Origin: Aureobasidium sp. EXF-3400
Taxonomy: Eukaryota > Ascomycota > Dothideomycetes > Dothideales > Saccotheciaceae
Assembly: GCA_024195585.1 (NCBI GenBank)
Contig: SWBL01000053.1
Span: forward strand, 1 to 64,000
Reading direction: 5' to 3'
Length of the DNA stretch: 64,000 nucleotides
Shown here: one piece after another, positions 45,133 to 56,534 of the stretch
How positions within the stretch are numbered: position 1 is the first letter of the stretch
Layout of the letters: the number at the start of each line of letters is the position of its first letter
Program-made: the position numbers and the translations under genes
Notes under the pieces: model-generated
The model's input: only the letters and a program-made list of their open reading frames with translations
What the model was told of the DNA's origin: nothing
The model's database searches: none

Positions 45133-48100
45133 ATGGTTACTCCCAGCTAGTCGAGCGACCAAGATACACCGGTCTTACCCATCGTACGACAGGGACTCCC
45201 TTCTATCGATCGAGTTGACATAACTGAGATCTACTGCCCAGCTCAGGGTGTTCCAATAATTGCTGACATCGTGTTTGTCCATGGCCTCAAAGGACATCCA
45301 AGAGACACTTGGCTATATGGCAAGCAACATACGATCACTGCATCAGAGGGCACTGCACCAAAGAGATCATTCTTAACGAAACTTCTCGGTCGCAACAGGT
45401 CTGGAGGCGATCAATCTGGCAATTCGCCCCACAGAGTTGGCGAGGAGGCCTCGTATTGCTTCTGGCCGTATGACCTCCTACCAAAAGATGATACCATCTC
45501 ACAGGCTAGAATCCTGCTCTATGGTTATGACTCTCATCCCACAAATTTCTACAAAGCAGCAACAAATCGCATGACCATCACTCAACATGCCGAAAACTTG
45601 ATGGAAAACGTCGCTGGCGTGAGGGAACAGTGCCAAGGTAGACCTTTAATATTTATCGCACACAGCCTAGGCGGGCTTCTCGTGAAAGGCGCACTGAACG
45701 AGTCTCGGCAGATGACTCAACGACAATACTCGGATCTACTTTTTTCTTGTCACGCCATCATTTTCATGGGGACACCACATCTGGGGGCTGAAGTTGCGGC
45801 CTGGGGTACAATGACGAGCAACGTTATCGGTGCTCTGCCTGGTGGTTTCTCTACCTACAGCGGAGTCTTGAGAGGCCTTGAACCAGACAGTGAGACACTG
45901 CATACAATAACTAGAAGATTCAATGACATTCTGAACCAAGCCATCCCGGATCGCGACAAGATTCAGATCTGCAGCGTGCAAGAAGGTCTGGGTATGTCGA
46001 GCATTAAGGGAGCAGGAAGCAAGGTATGTTCTGCTTATGTATGACTTTCTTCGCTAATTAGAATCAGGTGGTGCCCGACTACTCGTCCAGGTTCAATCGC
46101 GCCGATATTGAGCGAAGCTTCTTCAACCAAACCGCCAATCATATGACGATGTGCAAATTCTCATCTGCAGACGATCAGACCTACAAGAACATCTTGCGAG
46201 TTCTTCAGGGATACTTCCGAACTATCGAAGAAAGAAAAGCTGAGATTCAGCAAGCTCAAGAAACCAATTCTCAAGCTATAGTTTCAGGTCCGTGATAAAA
46301 GCTAGGAAAACCCTTACAGCAACCTTGTTAGTCAAGTCTGACCGTCATTAGACTTCGCGCAGAAGTTAGACTTTGATGGTCGCTTGTCGCGAGAACGTCA
46401 ACTGAACGATCTAATCACACACGAGCACAGCTTTGACTGGATATGGGAGTCGGACTTTGTGAGCTGGCTCCAGTGTGATGCCAAGATGTTCTGGATCGCC
46501 GGCAAGCCTGCTTCTGGTAAAAGTACCTTGGTCAACTATGTTGCGAATCATAGCATGACAAGAAAGCTTATGCGAGAAGCAGTTGGTCAGGATCCTGTCG
46601 TTGCCAAATTCTTCTTCGACTTTCGAGCGAAAGACGGTATGGAAAACAATTTTGAGGGATTGCGGAGATCATTGTTGCATCAAATTCTGACAACGTCGAA
46701 AGCACTTGCCGCTGCCGTTGAGCAGCAGTTTGGGGTGAATAAATTGGATGATCAGATCATGTTGGCATCAGTCAAGATCTTTGAGTATGTTTTGCAGAAG
46801 AACGATCATCTATGGATATTGTTTATCGATGGTCTGGACGAATATCAAGGACATAAACCGGAGCTCTTAAATCTCATCAACTGCATAACCAAGTCGAGGG
46901 TCAAGGTCTGTCTCTCAAGCAGATACGAAGCACCATTCACCATTGCATTCAAAGATCTAGCTTTTCAATTTCGTATGGAGCTCATCAACAAGCCTGGAAT
47001 TTACGCATATGCAGAACGTACGTTCGCAGCAGTCCTCAGCCCGTCAAACGAGCAACAACTACGAATATTGGCGGGTGCTGCAGAAGCCGTCGCTAGGATC
47101 TCTGATGGTGTCTTCTTGTGGACCCGTTTTGCGGTGTCCGAGATCATCGATCGAGTGTGCGAGGGGCATAAGATAGAAAATTTCTGCATCCAAAGAATGA
47201 TTCTTGGCATACCGCCAGATCTAGAGCAGATCTATGCTCGTCTATTTCAGAAAATAAAAGAGAAAGACAAGAAAGCATGTGCGATGATCTTTCGACTAAT
47301 TCGCTCGAGCAAGCGGGAACTGAAGCTCGCGGAAGTTTTCGAGGCGGTCATTCTCGCTGGAGCCGACTCCTGGAGCCATCAGGACACAATCACGAGCATG
47401 GATCTCGATGGCTTTCGGCGGTACTTGATGTCAGTCGGGGCTGGACTGATAGAATGTGTTAGTGCTTCACGATCGAAACAGGATCCGTTGGTGGTCAGAC
47501 TAATCCACAGATCCGTCGAGACTTATATGTGTAGACGAGGCTGGCATGAACTGTTTCACAATCAGCTGGTCCCAAAGTCTGACCATGAGATCTGGCTGAA
47601 AGTTTGCACTAAGTACCTCACAAGCAATCATGTGAGAATGATTGGCGCAACTTTTGGAGATGAGAGTGTACGCCATGACGATGCACAGCCGATACGTATA
47701 CCACGTTCCGCGGACCAAATAAAGGTCAATGATCTACGCAGATATGTATACCTTTACCTGCTGGACCATGCCTACGTTTTCGAGCAAGACACAGCTAGCT
47801 CTTCTCGAGCCTTAATTCATCACATAATGGACACGGCCTTCATTCGCGAACACGTCAAGTTATGTTCGGAGCAATGGCGGCCGCCGGGTGATTTTCTCCA
47901 AATAAGGTCCTGGACCTGGTCTGGGAATGAACCTCGCAGTGATGTGCAGTTGGCAGTGTGTCATCGTCTCAGGCTCTATGTCGAAGACGCAATTACGCAT
48001 TGTCCAGGGGCCTTCATTTCCAGTTCCTTCGTCAGTGGATTCTCAACAAGATATTCAGCCCCATCGCAGAACCTCTGTCATACAAGAGGGTCGACAGCAT

Positions 48101-48927
48101 CCGTGAGTGACCCAACGACAAGCCCGCTTGTCACTGCTTTGCTTCGCTACTACCGCGATCCCACACCAGAAATGTCAAACATTGTCCTCTTATTGATACC
48201 TCATTCTTCCCGATTGGAAGACACTGATATGTTGATGGCTGTTCGAGAGGCATCAAAGATAGAAATAGAAGCCTTATTGACGCAGTTTCCTCGAGGACCC
48301 CTATACTTTCGATCAAAATCGCTGTGTCACAAAAGTCTGTCCCCCGGAATCGACATTGGAACTCCCGAACTGCCGGTTGAACACCCCATAGGACCTCTCT
48401 GGGAACTCGGAGGTCGGACAAACCATTCAGAGGCTGCAGAGATTTTAGGTCTGCTTTTAGCAAGAGGTGAAGGGATCAATTTGCAGTGCAGTCTGATAGG
48501 TACCATACTTCATTCTGTGATATTCAATCACCTGATGCTTGACGGGCGCCGCCGGACATGCGCACAGGATGTTGAGTCAATGTTGCGCATGCTCATCACC
48601 CACGGCGCAGATATCAATCAAGCCGGTCCAGAAGGAAATGTGCTTGAATATGTCTGGAAACGAGCCCATACAACGTCCCCGATCATGGGGAGCCAAGCTG
48701 TAGAGAAATGGGAACACCAGTTCGGACCTTGGATAAGTCTTCTCGTCAAATTGGGTGCAACAAACTCAGTTTGTGATCCTAACGGTCTGGTGCCAAGTAA
48801 GTCTCACATGTTGACTGTGGCAATGACCAATTTCCCTTCGTTGGAAGACCGCAAATATTACTTTCATGGAACATTCGCTGGTAATATCGACCACACAGGC
48901 TGTCGATGTGTGGTTTTTGGCCCCTGA
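45133..48927 (+). CDS. NLR-like receptor: sesB-type alpha/beta-hydrolase, NACHT NTPase, ankyrin-like tail; possible nonsense codon at the start
   Basis: Exons are (45133/45151)-46023, 46068-46287 and 46352-48927, about 1222 aa after the questionable start. The N-terminal domain has DIVFVHGLKGHPRDTW and a serine elbow FIAHSLGGLLVKGAL near residue 172, as in sesB-like esterase domains of fungal NLRs. The NACHT module has Walker A GKPASGKSTL near 415 and Walker B ILFIDGLDEY near 520, with the downstream CLSSRYE sensor. The C-terminal part includes LRMLITHGADINQAGPEG, an ankyrin-type unit near 1110. Such receptors trigger cell death after non-self recognition. Odd point: ATG 45133 (MVTPS) is followed by TAG 45148-45150 in frame, then SSDQDTPVLPIVRQGLPSID, which looks like normal N-terminal protein. 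The first intron is 44 nt. Confidence 0.85.
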
Positions 48928-49591
48928 CCACCATAATCAAGAACACCAACCCGTTCACTTGAGACAATCGTTGCATAATATCATACAAGAGAAGCTTCTT
49001 TCATCCCAAGCTGCCCATCAGTGACACGAATTCCTGTTTGGCACAAGTTACATGTGGACTGTGCCAGTCCTCAATCTGCGAGCATCGTCAAGCTTCCATG
49101 ATCGAGCCGTGGTCCTCTTCGAGTCGCTGGTTCTTGATGTCAAGCAACCAAGAGAGACATGTTTTGGTCTATAACTCCCGTTGAGCTGCTGCGTCTCCAG
49201 TACAGGTGAGATTCTGTCTTTTCTAAGAATGTTGATTGATTTGGGTCTAGAGGTTGAAGCAGGGATGACACGAATCATTTTCAACACTTACTCTCTCCAG
49301 TTCTTTTCTTGTCACTCCAGACACACAAATCTTGGTCTCAAGACTCGCAGCTCTCGATATCGATCCCCGAGGTTTCTAACTTCCTCACTTGTAGCCTAAT
49401 CATTTGCATGTCATTCATTTCATGTCATCCACAACAATGGTCCTTTCCAGCACAGAGACTAGAATACATGTCAAGACCTTTCACTGGTGGCTTTCGTGAC
49501 TGTTTTAGTATTTGCTACGACAATCTTACCCCTAGACATCTACTGTACTTGATTGGCTACAATTTGACAGATCCCACACTCATGCCCACAA
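48928..49591. other. Intergenic between the NLR and the minus-strand hypothetical gene
   Basis: 664 bp at the 3' ends of two convergent genes. No gene is supported. Confidence 0.45.
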
Positions 49592-51240
49592 CTACCAGCA
49601 GCATCGAAAGACGAACATGTTTAAAGGTATCACAGCGCCATAAAGGTCAGAAGTGTAGCAAGAGTGTTGGGCAGTGTCAACGTATTGCAGAAGCCACCAA
49701 GTAGGACCCAGCTCATCCCATTCGTCTGACAAAGTAAGTGGGTCCTTGTCTGGCCGAAAGGTGCCCTCCCACAGTGACATCAGAAGATGACCTGGCGACA
49801 CGTCTGAAATGTTTAGATCTTCATCTGGTCGATCACCGTAGGCCATGCTGCTGTACCTCTCAAGGAGGATGTCAAGCGAACAGTCTATAGACATCGCAAG
49901 GTCAAGACGGCGACTGAAGTAATCCGAGGAGTAGTGCGGGCTGAGAGCAGTGGTGAGCGCAGTTGGTTTAAGGGATCTGATCCCGCGAAGAGAGGCAATT
50001 GAGTCATCGGGGCTGTACAGAAAGTGCGGAGAAGTCAACATGGTGTCTTCTACCGTCTAAGTATATCGAACATAGCTGCTAGAGTTGAAGAACCGCAGGA
50101 TGATCGTGCTTTTGACATGTGGCATGTCTGTGTGTGACACTTCCAGTTGCAAGAGCATTCCAGATGACGAATTGGAACCCGAATTCCCAGCTTGAATCCC
50201 TGGTCAAGGGCGCAAGATCGAAGTTGCGCAGCAGTTGAATAGCATAACTTTTTGTAATGCAGGCACCGAGGTTGTCGATGATCGGGTCCTCTGAGCGGCT
50301 GCCAACGACGTGTGTAGAATTAGGGGCTGTTTTCGGTTGAGACGTTGTACCTTGCATGTGCTCACACAAGATTCGGAGGTGTGATAGCCGAAGGGTCTCA
50401 CCTTCGATAGAAGCCTCGTGGGGCTCATCTTTGGTTATGTGCAAAAGGGCAGCAAGCTTAGCTGGCCCACAGTCTGATCCGTTGCGCTGCTGTGCCGTCA
50501 CCACGCGCGCTCCTTCGAATGCATCAGAGTTCCATTGTGAGCCCGGGCCCATGCAGAGCAGAGTTGCGTATAATGGAAGGGCACGTTTGAGGATGGCCAT
50601 CGTAAGTGCTGTTTTCTCGGTTGCGATCAGAGAGTTGAAGACAGACAAGCCTCCATCCTTGGTAATTCGAATCGCGATAGAAACCTGGGAACGAACACTA
50701 CCACGTTCTTTACGTGGCCGATTCGAGATCTGAACGGCGTACTGCTGAAGGTCATGCATCAAAGCCGATAGCTCTGTCAAGACGGCAACATCAGCAGGCA
50801 TAGACCACATGTTAAAGGTCCAGTTGGTGTGCGTCACAGGTCTAAGAAGCTTGTTTGGACTCATCTAGCCGCTAATTGAGGGCTCCACCCACTCGAGCAG
50901 AACATCCAGAGACGCTCCCTCAAAATCGATGAAGGTAATGGCAAGAGGATAGAAGTCATCAGTAGGAGGTGCCGCGAAGAGAGCTGAAGCAAGGTTCTCG
51001 CTCAGCACCTCGAGTGCACATGTAAGGTCCGTTCGATGAAACTCTCCAGTGGCCATGTCGGACGTGACATTGAACTTGCCACCTACGTATAAGGGCCGGA
51101 GAAACTCCTCTCTAGCAACCTTAGATGCTTGTAGCAAGAGATGTTGCGTAAGACGCAGAACATCGTTGCTGCCAACCAGCCTTGACACGAGTGACGAGAT
51201 CGTATTGCCCCGAAGAAAAAGTAGGCGTCTATGAGGATAC
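49592..51240 (-). CDS. Hypothetical multi-exon gene, start not resolved
   Basis: Three open stretches read as ordinary protein. Stretch 51240-50893 includes ISSLVSRLVGSNDVLRLTQH and ITFIDFEGASLDVLLE. Stretch 50841 to about 50160 includes HTNWTFNMWSMPADVAVLTE and AIRITKDGGLSVFNSLIATE. Stretch 50056-49592 includes ISDVSPGHLLMSLWEGTFRP and DEWDELGPTWWLLQYVD. The first two share a frame broken only by a TAG at 50865-50867. A 51-nt GTGGGT...CTTAG intron (50892-50842) would remove it without changing frame. The junction to the third stretch is unclear and no ATG was found for the first, so a 5' exon may be missing. I recognise no domain. It may be intact or a decaying gene. Confidence 0.42.
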
Positions 51241-51268
51241 CATGCTTATAGTCTTTATTAACTACATC

Positions 51269-51797
51269 CTAAACCATTACTTCATCGAGCAATGTATTGA
51301 CGTGGCCATTTTCTTCTTTGTCAGGGTTGACGTAGCGGGTGACGAAGTGTACGAAGTCCAGGTCATCTTCTGCACTGATTGAGAGGATGGCATTGGAAAA
51401 AGGGCGTCAATTCATATCTGATGTTCGGAACACAAGCAATAGTCGGAATACCAGAACGCTGGTCTGGAAGCAAGGGTTCGTTGGCTATGGGCTCTTGTTG
51501 ATTAGAAAGCACCGCATGCTCAGGGCTGACTGCAGGCTCTCCGGTCGAATCATCAGCAGTAGGAGAAGTCGAACGAGTATGGGTTGCGGAAGATGGCTGT
51601 GATTCAGCATGAGCTTTGGGCTCAGACTTGATGCCCTGGGCCTGAGCAAGAGTAGCTTGAAGGAGGATTGCAAATGCACGATCTTGAGGTGCTACTCTAC
51701 GAAATATGTTTTCTTCGACAGCTGTAGCTGTTCCATCAACTTCATCGTTGCTCAGGTTAGGGTCGTGTTTGACAGTGCGAACAAGTGCAGTGAACAT
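51269..51797 (-). CDS. Hypothetical small protein, or a 3' extension of the adjacent F-box-like gene
   Basis: Exons 51797-51452 and 51369-51269, joined by an 82-nt GTATTC...GCAG intron, give 148 aa: MFTALVRTVKHDPNLSNDEV, a Ser/Thr/Pro-rich middle, then EDDLDFVHFVTRYVNPDKEE and a short acidic end. Without that splice the frame stops at 51363. The frame is the same as that of the F-box-like gene upstream and is open back to its TGA at 51900-51902, with protein-like sequence (DAATDAVVHVVLRTNLQ) before the first ATG. It might therefore be part of that gene by splicing or stop readthrough. No domain is recognised. Confidence 0.38.
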
Positions 51798-51899
51798 AAC
51801 GCAGTCTTGACAATGTACGGTCGATTGTAGGTTGGTACGCAGAACGACATGCACGACAGCATCGGTGGCAGCGTCCTGTCTCTGACAAATATGGTAGCG

Positions 51900-53414
51900 T
51901 CATGCGAGATACTCGACCACTCCCGTATTTCCTAGAATGCTTGCCCATTGCTCCTCCAATGTGCTGTTCATGCGCCATTCAGGCGGTGACATCCAATACA
52001 AGCGCTTTGCAAGAATTGTCCCATCATTACCAATGTCCTCTTCAGTCGGGCTCGAATAGCGCATCCCAAAGCCCTGATCTTCAAGGTCAAGGTAAGAGCT
52101 CTTTCCTACTCTAGCGCGAAAATCCTGAAGCATAGGCATGCGAGCAATGGCTTTGGCAATGACAAGAAACAAATTCTCCAGCTTCTCAGAAGGCCAGGAG
52201 GGTGAAGGTGCTTCGGACGTTCGAGTGAGACGTTCTGATTGATGCTTCTCATCGGGTGTGTTTGTTAGACCTGCGCGACACGAGCAAGAAGGCAAAGTAG
52301 GAATATCGGTCCATAGCCAACCCTCAGCAGCGCAAATACTGAATTCGAGATCGAAATGTGTCAACTTTGGCCAGAAGGGTTTATCGTCCTCACTAGCTTC
52401 GTCGTCATCTTGCAGAGGCCAGAACAGTTGAGTGGAAACAGGCAAATTGCCCAGAACCACTCGTTGCATAGACTGACAGAGCTTGCGTAGGGAGACGCAC
52501 AGATGATCGATAGACGTATAGGGCAGAAGCACACTTGGGACTTCTATGATCGGATTACGCGAAGGGAACGCATATGTGAAAACGAATTCAAGTGTCGTGA
52601 GTGCGGGACATAGTGTCTTCAGATTCAGAAGTTGGTTTGCAAAGTCTGGAAGCGTATGTCAGTGAATCTTCACATATTAGTGGATTGTACAAGAATAAGT
52701 GACTGTGTCAGCGCAACTGCGAGAGCACAGTGGAAGACACGTCTAGCTTGAGCATTCTGATGACCCACCGGACCGATTTTGTCGTCGTTGAATCAACCCA
52801 TTTCTGTCTGCAATTTGCCATTCCACGTGTCGTAAGTTTGGAAACCTCGACGCGATACCGACCAGAGTCTCTGTAGGCAGATGCATCTGGCCTCTAGACA
52901 CGAACTTTTCGACACAAGAGACTCGCGGCAAGGACTCAAGATCAAGAATTCGAGGCTCTGTACGGCAAGCAAACAATCCATCACTGTCGTTCGTTGGTAC
53001 GAAAAGATACAGAATAAGTGAGTGCCCCAACGGCCACGACTGTAAGGCACTGAGAAGTGACTGCAGACTTTTCGAAAATGCTGTATCATTGGCAATGACC
53101 TCGTCTTTTCTCTCATCTATGGTGGACTCGATCCGTGGCTTGGTCGATCGGAGAGACGAGTACACGCGCAGGAACAGTTGTTGCAATGACGCTTTGCGAT
53201 GTTCGTTAATCGCATCGTCGCCGAAGACGCTGGCAAAAGTGTCTATATCGTCATTGTTTAATCTCATGCAGCTGAACTGTTTGGGCTCGACGAGATGTTG
53301 CCATCTCCTAGAGACCGCAGCATAGGGTGAGAGATGAGGTTTGTAGGAGAAAGGTTGTGTCGTCGCTGCGAGGTCGATGATGTCGCATAGTAGCTTCGGT
53401 GGCAAGTTGTCCAT
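51900..53414 (-). CDS. F-box-like protein (DUF6546-type), paralogue of the 33-34 kb gene
   Basis: Exons 53414-52769 and 52645-51900 give 463 aa; the 123-nt intron has a GTGGGT donor and CTTCCAG acceptor and rebuilds NRSDFANQLLNLKTLCP. The start MDNLPPKLLCDIIDLAATT with LSPYAAVSRRWQHLVEP is F-box-like. The body has LRR-like units (FPNLRHVEWQIADRNG, CPALTTLEFVFTYAF, WPKLTHFDLEFSI). The C-terminus, MSPPEWRMNSTLEEQWASIL then EYLA, parallels the end of its paralogue. Frame is open upstream of 53414 without ATG. Frame is also open for about 178 codons after the TGA. Confidence 0.72.
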
Positions 53415-53645
53415 TCTGTTTCGAATTGTGTTAGCTATGAGCTTGAGAGGTCGTGTTTGAGTTGGTGGTGGAAGAGGTTTGCGGATACGAGAACCTCGGT
53501 CGATCCTTCGCGCTAGAACTTGATAAGGAAGGACCGTCGATAAGAAAATGCTCTTTCCTGGAGATATATCATCTACATAAATGTCCCTCAATCATAAACG
53601 CCATGATGATCCTTTTTGTACAATCCTCACAGTCGTTGATCTTCT

Positions 53646-56099
53646 CTAGATCTTGCTCGCGGCAGCCAATTCCTTGCCAACCCACTTCTCTAGTCCTCCT
53701 CTGGCAATAATATCCTGCACATTCGGTGGCAGCTCACCAACCTTCTGATTCCAGGTCTTGCCGTTGGGCCCCTCTTGCACAATAACTTGACTGCGTCTAA
53801 CGTCCCAGGTGAAAGTCCAGCCCGTCCTCCTCGTCAACTTCTTCTCTTGGCTGGGGACTGATGTAGGTGCTGGCGGCGGTGTGTCGAGAGATTGTCTGTT
53901 CTCGCTGGGCTCAGTGATAGGCTTAGTTCCATCCTGAGCAGCAGGAGTATCGAAAGTCTCGCGCAGACGTTGGATCAGGCGAGGGACTTCAACACCCATC
54001 AAGGCGTTGTTGATCGAGTTTCTGCTGAAAATGTTGCCGAAGCTTCCTGCAACAACCATAGGAATCTTCTTGGCGAGGATTGCAGTGGCGGCCTGTTCTC
54101 TAGAACTGCCACATCCGAAGTTGAAGCCGGCGACGAGGATGTCACCTGCCTTTGCGGTGGAGGCGAATTCAGTGTCGTAGTTCTCCATGACGACAGTAGC
54201 CATACGGTCGGGTGATGAGGAGAAAGCATCGTCGTAAGTGTACTTGCCAGGGTAGATACCATCGGTGTTGATGTTGTCGCCGTTGCACCAGACAATTTCG
54301 CCAGTGACCTTTTCGGGGAAGCCAGGAAGGATGTCAGTAAGCTTCTCGTCCGAGGGAGCAGCCTCGTCGGTGGCACCAAGAGCCTTCTCGCCAGACTCGA
54401 CAGCCTCTTCTGCTTGGCGAACGAGCATGTCAAGTGCATCTTCGATGCTGATCATGCGCTGGTCCTCAGGGACACCATCTCCTTCGCCACGGATGACACC
54501 GTTCCAACCTTCAGGCTTCTGGTAAGTGCCAGGACCGGCAATCTTGCCCTGAAGGGCAGAAGCAGCAACAACCTCAGGACTGGCGAGGTAGGCCTTTGCG
54601 TCAGTGCTACCCATGCGACCCTTGAAGTTACGGTTGGAGGCACTGATACCGACCTCACCAGGCTCAAGAAGACCAGTACCAAGACCGATGCAGGGTCCGC
54701 AACCAGAAGGAAGAGCTTGGGCACCAGCATCGAGTAGAGTCTGCCAATCACCCTGCTCCTCAGCGGCACGTTGTTCTGGAAGAGAGGCGGCGGCAATGTA
54801 GAAGTTGACATGAGAGGGGATCTTGGGAATGACACCATTGTTGGCCTCAGCGGCATCCTTGAAGACCTTTGCGGCAGCAGCGATATCAGAACGACGACTG
54901 TTTGTGCAAGAAACAAGGTATGCCTTGTTAACCTTGATGTCCTGTGCGTTGAGCTCGTTCAGAGGAGTAGCGACCTTGACACTGTTGGGACCTGAAACGT
55001 AGGGGCAGAGAGACTCAAGATCAAGGAAGAGCTCCTTTGCGTACTTTGCGCCCTTGTCAGCAGTCAGAGGCTTCTCGAACAATGCGTCAAGTCTTTGGTG
55101 GTTGAAGCGAGTGGAAGTCTTGGATGAAGTGAGGGCAGCGTCTTCGTAGAGAGAGGCCTCGGTGGCCTTTGCACGCAACCAGCCTTGGAGAACACCGTCG
55201 ATAGGGAAAAGACCAGAAAGAGCACCCCACTCGGTGGTCATATTTGCAATGGCGAGACGATCGTCGATTGGGAGAGAGTGCATGGTTTCAGGAGAGCCAA
55301 CGAATTCAATGGCGTGGTTGAGAACTTCGTCGTTGTTGAAGAGACCGGCCAGAGCAACAATGACATCCTTACCAGTGACGCCTGCAGGAAGGACACCCTT
55401 GAGGGTGACCTTTGCAACAGGGGGAATCTGCCACCAAGTACGACCAGTAGCCCAGATGGAGGCGGCATCGGTACGGACGACAGGGGTTCCAAGACAGCCA
55501 ATACCTCCGTACATGTTTGTGTGAGAGTCAGAAGCGACACAGAGGGTGCCAGGCCAGGCGTAACCCTCTTCAACCATGATTTGGTGACCGATACCACGGC
55601 CAGCCGGGTAGAAGTCAACTCCCTGCTCTTTTGCAAAGTTCTCAATCTGGCGGTACTTCTGCAAGTTCTTCTCGGTCTTATTCTGAACGTCGTGGTCAAG
55701 AGTCATGACAATCTGCTTGGGGTCGTGGATCTTTGTGGCGCCAATAGACATGAACTTTGTTGCAACGGGCCATGAGTTGTCGTGGGTCATGCATTGCTGA
55801 GGAGAGAGGGTGACATAGTCGCCTGACTGAACAAACTTGTCTTCAGCGAGACCAAGACTGTGACGCTGGACAATCTTCTCGGTCAAGGTCTGAGGGACGG
55901 CGACGGGTTGCTGAGCGTTCAAGTAGTCGGAGATACCGGGCTGTTCAAGAAGCGAAGGAAAGACATCGGGAGAGGAAGCATTTCGTAGCGGTGTCGATGT
56001 TGTGTAGAGACGAGGACGGAGGACCTGTTGAGAGGCAGCAAGGGTGGCTCTTATGGCAGGGCGACGAGTGCTAAGTCTGGCTGTGGCCTGGTATATCAT
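53646..56099 (-). CDS. lys4: Mitochondrial homoaconitase Lys4
   Basis: Homoaconitase carries out the homocitrate/homoisocitrate step of the fungal alpha-aminoadipate route to lysine. The 817-aa intronless protein begins with a mitochondrial presequence ([20 protein letters not shown]). Fe-S ligands are in SCTNSRRSD (Cys near 398) and [10 protein letters not shown] (Cys near 466 and 469). Substrate motifs include [15 protein letters not shown] and the swivel domain [13 protein letters not shown]. Compared with yeast the C-terminal part carries an extra Pro/Ser/Glu-rich spacer ([20 protein letters not shown]) before a final conserved-looking [12 protein letters not shown]. Animals lack the pathway. 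Divergent from CWH41. Confidence 0.93.
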   Translation of the reverse strand: MIYQATARLSTRRPAIRATLAASQQVLRPRLYTTSTPLRNASSPDVFPSLLEQPGISDYLNAQQPVAVPQTLTEKIVQRHSLGLAEDKFVQSGDYVTLSPQQCMTHDNSWPVATKFMSIGATKIHDPKQIVMTLDHDVQNKTEKNLQKYRQIENFAKEQGVDFYPAGRGIGHQIMVEEGYAWPGTLCVASDSHTNMYGGIGCLGTPVVRTDAASIWATGRTWWQIPPVAKVTLKGVLPAGVTGKDVIVALAGLFNNDEVLNHAIEFVGSPETMHSLPIDDRLAIANMTTEWGALSGLFPIDGVLQGWLRAKATEASLYEDAALTSSKTSTRFNHQRLDALFEKPLTADKGAKYAKELFLDLESLCPYVSGPNSVKVATPLNELNAQDIKVNKAYLVSCTNSRRSDIAAAAKVFKDAAEANNGVIPKIPSHVNFYIAAASLPEQRAAEEQGDWQTLLDAGAQALPSGCGPCIGLGTGLLEPGEVGISASNRNFKGRMGSTDAKAYLASPEVVAASALQGKIAGPGTYQKPEGWNGVIRGEGDGVPEDQRMISIEDALDMLVRQAEEAVESGEKALGATDEAAPSDEKLTDILPGFPEKVTGEIVWCNGDNINTDGIYPGKYTYDDAFSSSPDRMATVVMENYDTEFASTAKAGDILVAGFNFGCGSSREQAATAILAKKIPMVVAGSFGNIFSRNSINNALMGVEVPRLIQRLRETFDTPAAQDGTKPITEPSENRQSLDTPPPAPTSVPSQEKKLTRRTGWTFTWDVRRSQVIVQEGPNGKTWNQKVGELPPNVQDIIARGGLEKWVGKELAAASKI

Positions 56100-56534
56100 C
56101 AGTCATTGGTATAGGCACAGGCTTCGTACGGCTCACCAAGCGCAGTCTTGAGCCAGACGCCGCGTTCAAGCGGAGGATAGGCATCTTTGCAAAGGAAACG
56201 AACAACACAAGGGGTATCTCTGGCACAGCAACTCAAAACCGACACTAACCACACCTCGCACAGATGGATTGACGGATGCAAGAGGCGACAGCAAAGGGAA
56301 CAATTTTTGGGGTATGCAGGCCAATCACCAATCAGTCATTGGTACAGAGCCCCGTCTCTGGGGTCGCCGACATCGCCCTACACAAAAAGTTATGCCGTTT
56401 CGGACTTAAACACGGCAACAAGCACCAACTCTCAGAGCTCGCCCCGCAAAAACGCGAGGCCATGACGATCAGGGACGCAGCGAAACGTGTTGCTTCCCTC
56501 GACTTTCTGTGTCCCCCTGTAAAAAGTCGACAAC
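56100..56534. promoter_or_regulatory. Divergent promoter region between LYS4 and CWH41
   Basis: 435 bp between two start codons. A purine-rich segment near 56275-56300 is the only visible feature; no TATA box. Confidence 0.5.
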
